Part shown: one piece after another, positions 16,892 through 25,763 of the stretch | Numbering within the stretch: the stretch's first letter is position 1 | Layout: each line of letters opens with the position of its first letter | Source of the DNA: an uncultured Collinsella sp. | GTDB lineage: Bacteria > Actinomycetota > Coriobacteriia > Coriobacteriales > Coriobacteriaceae | DNA: 64,000 nt | Assembly: GCA_934654775.1 (NCBI GenBank) | Contig: CAKUGR010000003.1 | Span: forward strand, 97,424 to 161,423 | Reading direction: 5' to 3' | The notes under the pieces: model-generated | Seen by the model: only the letters and a program-made list of their open reading frames with translations | The model's database searches: none | Told to the model about the DNA's origin: nothing | Program-made: the position numbers and the translations under genes

Positions 16892-17705
16892 CTGGCTTGC
16901 GGCCGAGGAGCGATACGAGCCCACGGGGGCTCGGCATCGCGTGATGCAAAAGAACGTCCTGCACCTGGCGAGCCTGCTTGAACGGGTTCGCCTGGGCGGC
17001 GGCGCACACAAGGGCGGGTCGGTTATCGACCGCGCCCTTTCTTGCGTTTCGGCTCCGGTGCGTTTGGTGGGGATGTTTGCCTGCGTTCTGTGCGTATGCC
17101 TGACGCAGAGTCCGCTGTACCTCATGTTGATGGCGGCTATCGCGCTGGTGCTCGTTGCCGTGCGTCCCGTACGTGGGCTGCGGGCGACCTTTGTGCCGGC
17201 GCTTGGCGCTGCGGGGCTTGCGGTGGTTCTGGCACTGCCGGCCCTGCTGTTAGGCGCATCGGCTGCGAGCGCCATGCTCAAGATCGCGCTCAAGACGTTC
17301 ATCAATGTGTCGCTCGTGCTAGGCGTTTCGTGGACGCTTACTTGGAGCCGCATGTCGGCGGCGCTCAAGATGTTGCACCTGCCTGACGAGGTCATCTTTA
17401 CGTTTGATATGGCGCTCAAGCACATCGAGGTGCTGGGCCGCACGGCGCACGACCTGACCGAATCGGTCATGCTGCGCAGCGTCGGCCGCGCGCCTGAGGG
17501 GTTTTCGCGTACCGACTCGGTCGCGGGTATCATGGGCATGACCTTTATCAAGGCGATGGAATGCAGCCGCGCGATGGACGAGGCTATGCTTTGCCGCGGC
17601 TTTGCCGGTGCGTATCCGGCGCCCGCGCGCGTCCGGTTTGGCTGGCGCGATGCGGTCTATGCGGCCGGCGTGGTTCTGCTCGTCGTGTTGTGCGCGGTGC
17701 TGTAG
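16869..17705 (+). CDS. cbiQ: ECF transporter transmembrane subunit CbiQ (EcfT type)
   Basis: 278 residues from ATG 16869, overlapping cbiM; AAGGAAAG sits 8 bases upstream, and GTG 16863 is an alternative start. Several membrane helices lie between residues 50 and 150, and the C-terminus has a final helix. The coupling helices include an Ala-Arg-Gly type motif region (SVGRAPEGF, and AMLCRGFAG near 238) that contacts the ATPase in EcfT proteins. It forms the energy-coupling core with CbiO and holds CbiM. Confidence 0.85.
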   Translation: MAMAELPSWLAAEERYEPTGARHRVMQKNVLHLASLLERVRLGGGAHKGGSVIDRALSCVSAPVRLVGMFACVLCVCLTQSPLYLMLMAAIALVLVAVRPVRGLRATFVPALGAAGLAVVLALPALLLGASAASAMLKIALKTFINVSLVLGVSWTLTWSRMSAALKMLHLPDEVIFTFDMALKHIEVLGRTAHDLTESVMLRSVGRAPEGFSRTDSVAGIMGMTFIKAMECSRAMDEAMLCRGFAGAYPAPARVRFGWRDAVYAAGVVLLVVLCAVL

Positions 17706-17751
17706 GCGCTGCTGGTTCCGGCTGGGGATGCAAATAGGGAAGGGCGACGTT

Positions 17752-18522
17752 TTGACGATCGATATGAATAGTGCGGCGGGCACGAACGGTGCGGGCGGCG
17801 CCGAGGCCACGCCGCTCATCGAGTTGCGCGATGTGGTGTTTTCCTATGCGGGGCATACGGTTGTCGACGGCGTATCGCTGCAGGTCGATCGCGGCGAGCT
17901 GGTTGCCCTGCTCGGCCCCAACGGCTGCGGCAAGACGACGATCATGCGCCTTATCAATGGCCTTGAGCTCGCGGACACGGGCACGTACCTGTTTGACGGA
18001 CATGCGGTCGATGCAGCATATCTCAAGGATTCCGCGACGGCCCAGCGTTTTCATCAGCGCGTGGGCTTTGTGTTCCAGAATGCCGACGCGCAGCTCTTTT
18101 GCGCCACGGTCGGCGAGGAGGTCGCGTTTGGTCCCGCCCAGATGGGACTGCCGGCAGACGAGCTCGAACGCCGCGTACGCGATGCCATGGAACTGTTCCA
18201 GGTTGCCGACCTGGTCGATGCCTCGCCTTATCAGCTTTCGGGCGGGCAAAAAAAGCGCGTTGCGCTGGCCGCGGTGGTGTCGATGAACCCGGATATCTTG
18301 GTCCTCGACGAGCCCACCAACGGGCTCGACGAAGATTCATGCGACATCGTGGTCAACTTTTTACTGGCATACGTTGCGGCGGGCAAGACGGTCCTGATGA
18401 GCACGCATCATCAGGATTTGGTGCGACGCCTTGGGGCCCGTGCGATCTATGTCGATCGCTACCATCACGTGGTCGAGGCCCCCGTGTCGTCATATGGAAC
18501 AGAGAACGGCGCCGCCGAATAG
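17752..18522 (+). CDS. cbiO: ECF transporter ATPase CbiO
   Basis: 256 residues from a TTG start at 17752, chosen because AAGGG lies 7 bases upstream; ATG 17764 and ATG 17728 are alternatives. ABC ATPase motifs: Walker A GPNGCGKTT (near 59), Q-loop FVFQNADAQLF (near 107), signature LSGGQKKR (near 163), Walker B ILVLDEPTNGLD (near 183), switch His in STHHQD. QNADAQLF is typical of ECF ATPases. It powers metal uptake by CbiM-CbiQ; only one ATPase is encoded, so it likely acts as a homodimer. Confidence 0.92.
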   Translation: MTIDMNSAAGTNGAGGAEATPLIELRDVVFSYAGHTVVDGVSLQVDRGELVALLGPNGCGKTTIMRLINGLELADTGTYLFDGHAVDAAYLKDSATAQRFHQRVGFVFQNADAQLFCATVGEEVAFGPAQMGLPADELERRVRDAMELFQVADLVDASPYQLSGGQKKRVALAAVVSMNPDILVLDEPTNGLDEDSCDIVVNFLLAYVAAGKTVLMSTHHQDLVRRLGARAIYVDRYHHVVEAPVSSYGTENGAAE

Positions 18523-18600
18523 TTGCTGCGTAGGGCATGCGTAGCCGCTCGTACGACTTGCCGTGAATGGTATAGTTATCCAGGTTTTACGGGGGTGGCT

Positions 18601-19449
18601 ATGCCAAGTTGGAATATTCATATTGCTCAGACGGAACGACTGCTGGCGCGCGCCGGTACGCTTGCCGATGGCGTGCGCGACCGCAACGCCTTTTTGTTTG
18701 GCTGCGTGGTTCCAGACATTTTTGTGGGCTATATGGTTCCCGGCGTTGCTGATCCCATTCCGTATCGCATCACGCATTTTGCCAAGCCAGAGCCTATCCC
18801 CAAGCCGCGCGAGCATGAGTTTTGGGATACCTATGTGGCACCGCTTCTTAAAAGTTCGCCCGCCGGCGCTCCGGCTGCGGCGACCTCGATTATCGAGGAG
18901 CGCGAGCGACTGAACCGCGTGCACTATCCCCAACGTTATAAGGACGCCGAGCCGGTCGCCGGGCCTGGTGTCGGCGAATTTTCGCTTGCATCCGAGGACG
19001 TGGCACAGTCGTTGCTCGATTTAACGCTGGGCGTCTGGTCGCATTTGGTGGCTGATACCGTGTGGAACACGCGCGTGAACCAGTATCTTGAGGCGCACGG
19101 CGGCAAGCCGAGCGAGGAGTTCCGCATCAAAAAGCAGGGTGACTTTGACTGGTTTGGCAAGACGCTCGGCATCGTTTCCATCCCGCGTGCGACCGATCGT
19201 TTGTATGCCGCGGCGGCCCAGTTTGGCCAGTATCCGATCCCGCAGGAGTACGTGCTCAAGACCATTGGCGTCATGCACGAGATCGTGCGCGAAAATCCCG
19301 GCGAGCCGGACCATCCGCCGTATCGTCTGCTGACCGAGGAATTCTTTGACGCAACGTTTGCCGAGGTCGTCGAACTGACCGAGGCCGGCTTCGCCGAGCG
19401 CGTGGCCGCTCCCGGCACACCCGCGGTACCCCTGATCGCCAGCTGCTAG
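18601..19449 (+). CDS. zinc-dependent phospholipase C-like protein
   Basis: 282 residues, ATG 18601. The N-terminus MPSWNIHIAQTERLL and the spaced His/Asp residues (VVPDIF near 40, RITHF near 59, VWSHLVADTVWN near 145) match the pattern of the zinc-dependent phospholipase C/S1-P1-like fold used for 'Zn_dep_PLPC' proteins common in Firmicutes and Actinobacteria. There is no signal peptide, so a cytoplasmic protein is expected. The substrate is unknown. Its 3' end overlaps the convergent gene by four bases. The 78-base gap to cbiO holds the likely promoter; TATAGT at 18572-18577 could be its -10 box. Confidence 0.7.
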   Translation: MPSWNIHIAQTERLLARAGTLADGVRDRNAFLFGCVVPDIFVGYMVPGVADPIPYRITHFAKPEPIPKPREHEFWDTYVAPLLKSSPAGAPAAATSIIEERERLNRVHYPQRYKDAEPVAGPGVGEFSLASEDVAQSLLDLTLGVWSHLVADTVWNTRVNQYLEAHGGKPSEEFRIKKQGDFDWFGKTLGIVSIPRATDRLYAAAAQFGQYPIPQEYVLKTIGVMHEIVRENPGEPDHPPYRLLTEEFFDATFAEVVELTEAGFAERVAAPGTPAVPLIASC

Positions 19450-20519
19450 CTGGGCGGCTTGACGGCGAACAGCTCATCCCAATCGACCAGGAGTTCCCGT
19501 CGAAGGGCATCTTCGGCGGCACGTTCCTGTTTGGTCTTCGGCGCGTAGGGGAGTCCCGCCTTTTTATGGATGAGTTCGGCGATGTTGTTAAAGCTCTTCG
19601 TGTCTTTGATTTGCTCATAGATTATCTGGATAACGTCATAACCCATGCTGGTGAGCGCGGTGGTGCGCTCGGCATCGGAGAGGCTTGCGGCTTCGCCATC
19701 GTGGGCGGAACGGCCTTGGCATTCCAAGATGACGCCCATGCTGTCGGTATTGCTCTCGATGAGGATATCGGCGTAGCAACAGGTTTTGTCATACAGTGAG
19801 CGCGCGGCGTCGCTGAGTGGGATGCGCACGTTGTTTGCGATGTTGATGCCCAAGCCGCCTTCGTCGCGGGGGAGCGAGACAAGCATGGAGGTCTGTACTT
19901 CGAAGGGCGAGGCGGTCTGCCCCGTCATGTGCTCGGTCGCCCAGCGCAGTTGTTTAACGCCGCGCAGGCCTGCGGCCTGCTTGGCGAACGCGGCGATATC
20001 CGCCGCGTTCAGGAGCGGTGTGCGCTTCCACATGTTGGTGTCTTTGCCGTTGACGTCTTGGATCCGCTCCCAACCGCAGTTGGGTGGAATGAGCTTAAGC
20101 AAGATGGCTTCATCGAGTTGTTGCCGCGTTCGCTCGCAGGGCTTAAACACTGCAAAGGAGCCGCACATCTCGTAACAGGCCATGAGTAATTGGTTACGTG
20201 AGACCTGCGTAGCAAGGTTGAGCAGCGTGAACTCTGGCGACGTGACATCAAATCCATGCTCAGTCTGCCTAAACGACCCAGGAGGCGGCTCTTGGGTCAA
20301 CAAGCGGCTGTGGAATAGTTTTCCGTTAAAGCGATTGCCTCGGGCGCTTACAAATCTCCAAACTGGCTTGCCAAGTAGATCTTCAAATACTGGCTGCTGG
20401 GAGTAATGCACAAGGCGATGGTCATGGTCGGGTGGCAGGATTGCCGGATAGAGCCCCAGTATCTGAGGTGGAATGCGATAGTACTGGAAAGCTGTGGGTC
20501 CGCAGGCAAGAAATGACAT
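19446..20519 (-). CDS. hypothetical protein with a possible PD-(D/E)XK (DUF559-like) nuclease C-terminus
   Basis: 357 residues. The C-terminal third contains YADILIESN (near 248), MGVILECQGR (near 260), then DAERTTALTSMGYDVIQI (near 283). The spacing D...(I/V)ExxG..R followed by a D-R helix and a 'GY-V' strand resembles DUF559/Vsr-like endonuclease domains, in which the host of catalytic Asp/Glu residues sits on two strands. The N-terminal half has no recognised domain and resembles AbiEi-style architectures only loosely. Base composition is less GC-rich than the neighbours, which hints at transfer. Function is unproven; a defence or accessory role is possible. Confidence 0.5.
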   Translation of the reverse strand: MSFLACGPTAFQYYRIPPQILGLYPAILPPDHDHRLVHYSQQPVFEDLLGKPVWRFVSARGNRFNGKLFHSRLLTQEPPPGSFRQTEHGFDVTSPEFTLLNLATQVSRNQLLMACYEMCGSFAVFKPCERTRQQLDEAILLKLIPPNCGWERIQDVNGKDTNMWKRTPLLNAADIAAFAKQAAGLRGVKQLRWATEHMTGQTASPFEVQTSMLVSLPRDEGGLGINIANNVRIPLSDAARSLYDKTCCYADILIESNTDSMGVILECQGRSAHDGEAASLSDAERTTALTSMGYDVIQIIYEQIKDTKSFNNIAELIHKKAGLPYAPKTKQERAAEDALRRELLVDWDELFAVKPPS

Positions 20520-20566
20520 AGCAAACCGATCGTTTGAGCGTTGTTTGGGCTAGAAAATGCTACTGG

Positions 20567-20696
20567 TTTCGGAAGTGCGGGGAAAAAGAGAAACAGGCCA
20601 AGCACAAGCGGTATTTGAGCCAACTTTATCAGGGGTTTTGTTGAAATAAAAGGGTTTATGCTCAGGGGTGAGCGATTTTTCCCCGCACTTCCGAAA
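20567..20696. repeat. 130-bp inverted-repeat element
   Basis: A perfect 21-bp inverted repeat: left arm 20567-20587 starts TTTCGGAAGTGCGGGGAAAA, right arm 20676-20696 is its complement. 88 bases of AT-richer sequence lie between. No open reading frame of note. It occupies most of the 420-base gap between the hypothetical gene and the pyk terminator. Confidence 0.75.
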
Positions 20697-20873
20697 ATAT
20701 GATCAGAATAGGGCTTGCTAAAACGCTTTAGCAGTCACAGTTGGGGTGTGGGTCCGCCACCGGGCGGACGCTATCGATGCTGGGGAGGTTCGTTTCGGGC
20801 CTTGAAGGGCGATTTTCGCGTCCTTTGGTAAAAAAGTTGGCGCAAGTCGTGCTGCGTTCCGGCATCAACATAT

Positions 20874-20912
20874 AGAAAAAGGGCCCGGAAGGCGAAGCCT
20901 TCCGGGCCCTTT
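20874..20912 (-). terminator. pyk terminator
   Basis: AAAGGGCCCGGAAGGC (20878-20893) pairs with GCCTTCCGGGCCCTTT (20897-20912) around GAA(20894-20896). Read on the minus strand it is followed by TTTTCTAT, downstream of pyk. Confidence 0.9.
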
Positions 20913-20940
20913 GCAATGCAAGTCTGCTTGCAAGTGCGAT

Positions 20941-22401
20941 TTAGCGCACCTGAGCGACGTAAGCGACGTTGGTCGAGGAGACCTTGTCCTCGAGCTGGAC
21001 GCTCATGCGGGGATCGCCGGCGGTAGCGACGGTCAAATCGCCAGTCTCGACGTAGCCGAGCTCCTTAGCGGTCTCGATTGCCTTGACGATCGTGCCGTTG
21101 ACGGTGCCCTGGGTAATCTCGGCCTGGTGCGGGATAACGCCCCAGTACATGATCATCTGCTGGACGGCCCACTCGTGGCGGGAGAACGCGCAGATCGGCA
21201 TGTTGGGACGGAAGTGCGAGATCAGGCGAGCGGTACGACCGGTGGTCGTCGGCACGGTGATGCACTTGGCGCCAACGGTGGTGGCCATGTTCACAGCGGA
21301 CATACCCACAACGTTGTTGACGACGCGGGTGCCGTGAGCGTCGGCCGGAACCTCGAGCGGAGCGTGAGCCGGGAGGTACTTCTCGGTCTCGAGAGCAATG
21401 CTGGCCTGCATCTTGACGGCCTCGACCGGGTACTTACCGGCAGCGGACTCGCCAGAAAGCATGACGGCGTCGGTGCCGTCGTAGATGGCGTTAGCAACGT
21501 CGGCAACCTCGGCGCGCGTCGGGCGCGGGTTCTGCTGCATGGAGTCGAGCATCTGCGTAGCGGTGATGACGGGCTTGTAGGCCGCGTTGCACTTGGCGAT
21601 GATCTCCTTCTGGATGTGGGGAACGAGCTCGGGCTTGATCTCGATGCCCAGGTCGCCACGGGCGACCATGATGCCGTCGGAAGCCTCGAGGATCTCGTCG
21701 AAGTTCTCGACGCCCAGGGCGCACTCGATCTTCGGGAAGATCGTCACGTGCTCGCCGCCGTTCTCGCGGCAAAGCTCGCGGATGCCGCGGACGGACTCGC
21801 CGTCACGGATGAAGGAGGCGGCGATGTAGTCGATGTTCTCGGTCAGGCCAAAGAGGATGTCCTGACGATCGCGCTCGGTGATGGCAGGCAGCGAGATGTT
21901 GACGTTGGGCATGTTGACGCCCTTGCGCTCGCCGATCAGGCCGTCGTTCTTGACGACGCAGGTCATGTCCTGGCCGCTGACGGACTCGACCTCGAGGGCA
22001 ACCAGGCCGTCGTCGATCAGGATAAGGGAGCCCTTCTCGACCTCGGAGGGCAGAGCCAGGTAGTCGAGGGAGATGTGCTCAGAGGTGCCGTGGAAATCCT
22101 CGGACGTGGGCTGAGCGGTGACGACGATCTTATCGCCGGTCTTGACGGCAACCTTCTTACCGTCGACCAGAAGGCCGGTGCGGACCTCGGGGCCCTTGGT
22201 GTCGAGCAGGATGCCGACGGGCAGACCGAGCTCCTTGGAAATACGACGGACGCGCTCGATGCGACCGTGGTGCTCGTCGTAGGATCCGTGCGAGAAGTTA
22301 AAACGGGCAACGTTCATGCCCGCCTTGATCATCTCGCGGATGGTCTCGTCGCTATCGCAGGCGGGACCCATGGTGCATACAATCTTGGTGCGCTTGTACA
22401 T
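20941..22401 (-). CDS. pyk: pyruvate kinase
   Basis: 486 residues. Catalyses phosphoenolpyruvate + ADP to pyruvate + ATP, the last step of glycolysis. Motifs: N-terminal RTKIVCTMGPA, RFNFSHG (near 33), DTKGPEVRTG (near 67), the catalytic Lys in IFPKIEC (near 222), MVARGDLG (near 246) and TATQMLDSM (near 280). The C-terminal allosteric domain ends near 470. Length is normal for the short bacterial type without the extra C-terminal domain. The start is at ATG 22401 (AGGTC just upstream). It diverges from the P-type ATPase gene. Confidence 0.96.
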   Translation of the reverse strand: MYKRTKIVCTMGPACDSDETIREMIKAGMNVARFNFSHGSYDEHHGRIERVRRISKELGLPVGILLDTKGPEVRTGLLVDGKKVAVKTGDKIVVTAQPTSEDFHGTSEHISLDYLALPSEVEKGSLILIDDGLVALEVESVSGQDMTCVVKNDGLIGERKGVNMPNVNISLPAITERDRQDILFGLTENIDYIAASFIRDGESVRGIRELCRENGGEHVTIFPKIECALGVENFDEILEASDGIMVARGDLGIEIKPELVPHIQKEIIAKCNAAYKPVITATQMLDSMQQNPRPTRAEVADVANAIYDGTDAVMLSGESAAGKYPVEAVKMQASIALETEKYLPAHAPLEVPADAHGTRVVNNVVGMSAVNMATTVGAKCITVPTTTGRTARLISHFRPNMPICAFSRHEWAVQQMIMYWGVIPHQAEITQGTVNGTIVKAIETAKELGYVETGDLTVATAGDPRMSVQLEDKVSSTNVAYVAQVR

Positions 22402-22694
22402 TCAGACCTCCATCTGACATCGTCTTGCGCTGATAGATAAACCATAAGAAATAAAACTGAGATGATTATAACGAAATGCCGACCGAATACCCCAAAAAAT
22501 CGACCGTATGCCGAATTAGAAGTTCATTTTTTGCGGAAAAACGGTATATGCAAAAACTTTACCAACCGTTCTAACCGCTGCTATCTGGGCGATATTTTAG
22601 TTCGATGATGCGCCGAAGAAAAAACGTTTTATCAATGTTGAGCGTCACACTGTCTGCACCGTTGCGCCTGTACCGTGTTTCCAGATGGAATGTT

Positions 22695-22842
22695 TTGGCT
22701 AGACGCGCCGCTTTGGGGTACCATAGCTCCACTATCAACTGCCGCTCAGCACGGCAGCCTTGATGAGCCCTTGCCCTTCTCCTGGGAATTATGATCGGGC
22801 ATCAATCTGCTGAGTGGCCCGAATCCCAGGAGGGGACTCTAT
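22695..22842 (+). promoter_or_regulatory. promoter and structured leader of the P-type ATPase gene
   Basis: TTGGCT (22695-22700) and TACCAT (22719-22724), 18 bases apart, form a plausible promoter. The leader holds CTGCCG (22739-22744) paired with CGGCAG (22752-22757) and a longer hairpin, CTCCTGGGA (22779-22787) with TCCCAGGAG (22824-22832), plus inner GGGC/GCCC pairs. The second stem buries the ribosome binding site AGGAGG (22828-22833). This looks like translational control, perhaps by a cation; a riboswitch class could not be named. The rest of the 440-base divergent gap shows nothing else clear. Confidence 0.55.
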
Positions 22843-25524
22843 ATGCAAAAGGAATACCTGTCCGCCGCGGCGGAGGTGCTCAGCGACCAGGGTGTCGATG
22901 AGCACCTCGGCCTGAGCACAGGCGAGGCGTTGTCGCGTCTTGCCAAGACAGGCCCTAACAAGCTTGAGGAAGCCGAGAAGACGCCGCTGTGGAAGCGCTT
23001 CTTTGAGCAGATGGCAGACCCTATGGTCATCATGCTGATCGTTGCCGCCGTTATCAGCGCGCTCACGGGCATGGTCAAGGGCGAGGCGGACTTTGCCGAT
23101 GTCGCCATCATCATGTTCGTCGTTATCGTCAACTCGGTGCTGGGCGTGGTCCAGGAGGCTAAAAGCGAGGAGGCTCTCGAAGCCCTGCAGGAGATGAGCG
23201 CGGCGCAGTCCAAGGTGCTGCGCGACGGCAAGCTCGTGCATCTGCCGAGCGCCGAGCTCGTGCCCGGCGACGTGATCATGCTCGAGGCGGGCGACTCCGT
23301 CCCGGCCGATTGCCGCGTGCTCGAGAGCGCCACGATGAAGATCGAAGAGGCCGCACTGACCGGCGAGTCCGTGCCGGTCGAGAAGCACGCCAACGTGATC
23401 GAGCTCGCCGCGGGCACCGACGACGTGCCACTCGGCGACCGTAAGAACATGTGCTACATGGGCTCCACCGTGGTGTACGGTCGCGGTCGCGCCGTCGTGG
23501 TCGGCACCGGTATGAATACCGAGATGGGCAAGATCGCCGGCGCCCTGGCCGAGGCCAAGGAAGAACTCACGCCGCTGCAGGTTAAGCTTGCCGAGCTCAG
23601 CCGCATCCTCACCATCATGGTGATCGTTATCTGCGTCGTGATCTTTGGCGTCGATATTCTCCGCCACGGTGTGGGCAACGTCCTCACCGACCCGACCGCG
23701 CTGCTCGACACCTTTATGGTCGCCGTCTCGCTCGCCGTCGCCGCTATTCCCGAGGGCCTGGTCGCCGTCGTGACCATCGTGCTTTCGCTCGGCGTGACCA
23801 AGATGGCCAAGCGCCAGGCGATCATCCGCAAGCTCTCTGCTGTCGAGACCCTTGGCTGCACACAGACCATCTGCTCCGACAAGACCGGTACCCTTACCCA
23901 GAACAAGATGACCGTCGTCAAGCACGAGCTCGCTGCGCCTAGGGAGAAGTTCCTGGCCGGCATGGCGCTGTGCTCCGATGCCCAGTGGGACGAGGAGCTG
24001 GGCGAGGCCGTGGGCGAGCCGACCGAGTGTGCGCTCGTCAATGATGCCGGCAAAGCTGGTCTTACCGGCCTGACTGCCGAGCACCCGCGCGTGGGCGAGG
24101 CCCCGTTCGACTCGGGCCGCAAGATGATGTCCGTGGTCGTCGAGACCCTGGACGGCGAGTACGAGCAGTACACCAAGGGCGCGCCCGACGTGGTGATCGG
24201 CCTGTGCACCCATATCTACGAGGGCGATAAGGTCGTCCCCCTGACCGAGGAGCGCCGCGCCGAGCTCGTGGCAGCCAACAAGGCCATGGCCGACGAGGCC
24301 CTGCGCGTGCTGGCGCTGGCAAGCCGCACCTACACCGAGGTCCCGGCCGACTGCAGCCCCGCCGCACTCGAGCACGACCTGGTCTTCTGCGGCCTGTCCG
24401 GCATGATCGACCCGGTTCGCCCCGAGGTTGCCGATGCCATCCGCGAGGCTCACGACGCCGGTATCCGCACCGTCATGATCACGGGCGACCATATCGACAC
24501 CGCCGTGGCCATCGCCAAACAGCTGGGTATCGTCACCGATCGCAGCCAGGCTATCACCGGCGCCGACCTCGACCGCATGAGCGACGAGGAGCTCGACGCG
24601 CACATCGAGGACTACGGCGTGTACGCCCGTGTCCAGCCCGAGCACAAGACCCGCATCGTCGAGGCTTGGAAGTCGCGCGACCAGATCGTGGCCATGACGG
24701 GCGACGGCGTCAACGACGCCCCGTCCATCAAGCGCGCCGACATCGGCGTTGGCATGGGCATCACCGGTACCGACGTCACCAAGAACGTTGCCGACATGGT
24801 GCTTGCCGACGATAACTTCGCCACCATCATCGGTGCCTGCGAAGAGGGCCGTCGCATCTACGACAACATCCGCAAGGTCATCCAGTTCCTGCTTTCGGCC
24901 AACCTTGCCGAGGTGTTCTCGGTGTTTATCGCCACGCTCATCGGCTTTACTATCTTCCAGCCGGTGCAGCTGCTGTGGGTGAACCTGGTCACCGACTGCT
25001 TCCCCGCGCTCGCGTTGGGCATGGAGGATGCCGAGGGCGACATCATGAAGCGTAAGCCGCGCAACGCCAAGGACGGCGTCTTTGCCGGTAATATGGGCCT
25101 GGACTGTGTGGTCCAGGGCTTGATCATCACCGTGCTGGTGCTGGCGAGCTTCTTTGTGGGCGTGTACTTTGACATGGGCTACATCCACATCGCCGATATG
25201 ATCGCCGGCAATGCCGACGAGGAAGGCGTGATGATGGCGTTCATCACGCTCAACATGGTCGAGATCTTCCACTGCTTCAATATGCGCAGCCGTCGTGCGT
25301 CGCTGTTCACCATGAAGAAGCAGAACAAGTGGCTGTGGGCTTCCGCTGCGCTGGCGCTGGTGCTGACGGTGATCGTAACCGTGCAGCCGACGCTTGCCGA
25401 GATGTTCTTTGGCCCCGTGACGCTCGAGCTTAAGGGCGTTATCGCCGCGTTGGGCCTGGCCTTCCTGATCATTCCGCTGATGGAGATCTACAAGGCGATC
25501 ATGCGCGCGGTCGAGAAGGAGTAG
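22843..25524 (+). CDS. Ca2+-type (PII) cation-transporting P-type ATPase
   Basis: 893 residues. Motifs: actuator TGES (near 167), helix 4 AAIPEGLVAVVTIVL (near 304), phosphorylation site CSDKTGTLTQNKM (Asp near 346), nucleotide-binding KGAP, and hinge TGDGVNDAPSIKRADIGVGMG (near 624). Ten membrane helices in the PII layout, with an N-terminal cation ATPase domain. The PEGL motif in helix 4 is that of SERCA/PMR1-type Ca2+ (or Ca/Mn) pumps. It exports divalent cations across the cytoplasmic membrane. Its leader hairpin may regulate translation. It is monocistronic. Confidence 0.92.
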   Translation: MQKEYLSAAAEVLSDQGVDEHLGLSTGEALSRLAKTGPNKLEEAEKTPLWKRFFEQMADPMVIMLIVAAVISALTGMVKGEADFADVAIIMFVVIVNSVLGVVQEAKSEEALEALQEMSAAQSKVLRDGKLVHLPSAELVPGDVIMLEAGDSVPADCRVLESATMKIEEAALTGESVPVEKHANVIELAAGTDDVPLGDRKNMCYMGSTVVYGRGRAVVVGTGMNTEMGKIAGALAEAKEELTPLQVKLAELSRILTIMVIVICVVIFGVDILRHGVGNVLTDPTALLDTFMVAVSLAVAAIPEGLVAVVTIVLSLGVTKMAKRQAIIRKLSAVETLGCTQTICSDKTGTLTQNKMTVVKHELAAPREKFLAGMALCSDAQWDEELGEAVGEPTECALVNDAGKAGLTGLTAEHPRVGEAPFDSGRKMMSVVVETLDGEYEQYTKGAPDVVIGLCTHIYEGDKVVPLTEERRAELVAANKAMADEALRVLALASRTYTEVPADCSPAALEHDLVFCGLSGMIDPVRPEVADAIREAHDAGIRTVMITGDHIDTAVAIAKQLGIVTDRSQAITGADLDRMSDEELDAHIEDYGVYARVQPEHKTRIVEAWKSRDQIVAMTGDGVNDAPSIKRADIGVGMGITGTDVTKNVADMVLADDNFATIIGACEEGRRIYDNIRKVIQFLLSANLAEVFSVFIATLIGFTIFQPVQLLWVNLVTDCFPALALGMEDAEGDIMKRKPRNAKDGVFAGNMGLDCVVQGLIITVLVLASFFVGVYFDMGYIHIADMIAGNADEEGVMMAFITLNMVEIFHCFNMRSRRASLFTMKKQNKWLWASAALALVLTVIVTVQPTLAEMFFGPVTLELKGVIAALGLAFLIIPLMEIYKAIMRAVEKE

Positions 25525-25530
25525 GTCGAA

Positions 25531-25650
25531 AGGCTATCCTTCCCACCGGCCCGACCGCCTGCGGGGTTTCTCCTTCGCTGGTCCTCGCGCTTCGCGCTGC
25601 GGGATCGCTCAGAAGAAACCCCTCCCGGCGGGCGGGCCTTCGGATAACCT
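25531..25650. repeat. 120-bp imperfect palindrome
   Basis: Paired blocks: AGGCTATCC (25531-25539) with GGATAACCT (25642-25650); GGCCCGACCGCC (25548-25559) with GGCGGGCGGGCC (25627-25638); GGGGTTTCT (25563-25571) with AGAAACCCC (25614-25622). One or two mismatches per block. A large hairpin directly after the ATPase stop. No gene here. Confidence 0.6.
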
Positions 25651-25680
25651 CTCAGGACCGTAAGCTGAGGGAAAGTGTGT

Positions 25681-25715
25681 GAGCCGGTCGAGCGTTTGCT
25701 CGACCGGCTCTTTTT
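25681..25715 (+). terminator. terminator
   Basis: GAGCCGGTCGAGC (25681-25693) pairs with GCTCGACCGGCTC (25698-25710), followed by TTTTT. Strong intrinsic terminator between the P-type ATPase and rsgA. Confidence 0.9.
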
Positions 25716-25763
25716 GTGGGAAAATACCTGCTCAGTTGTGATTTTTGGTGCTGGGAGGCGTTT

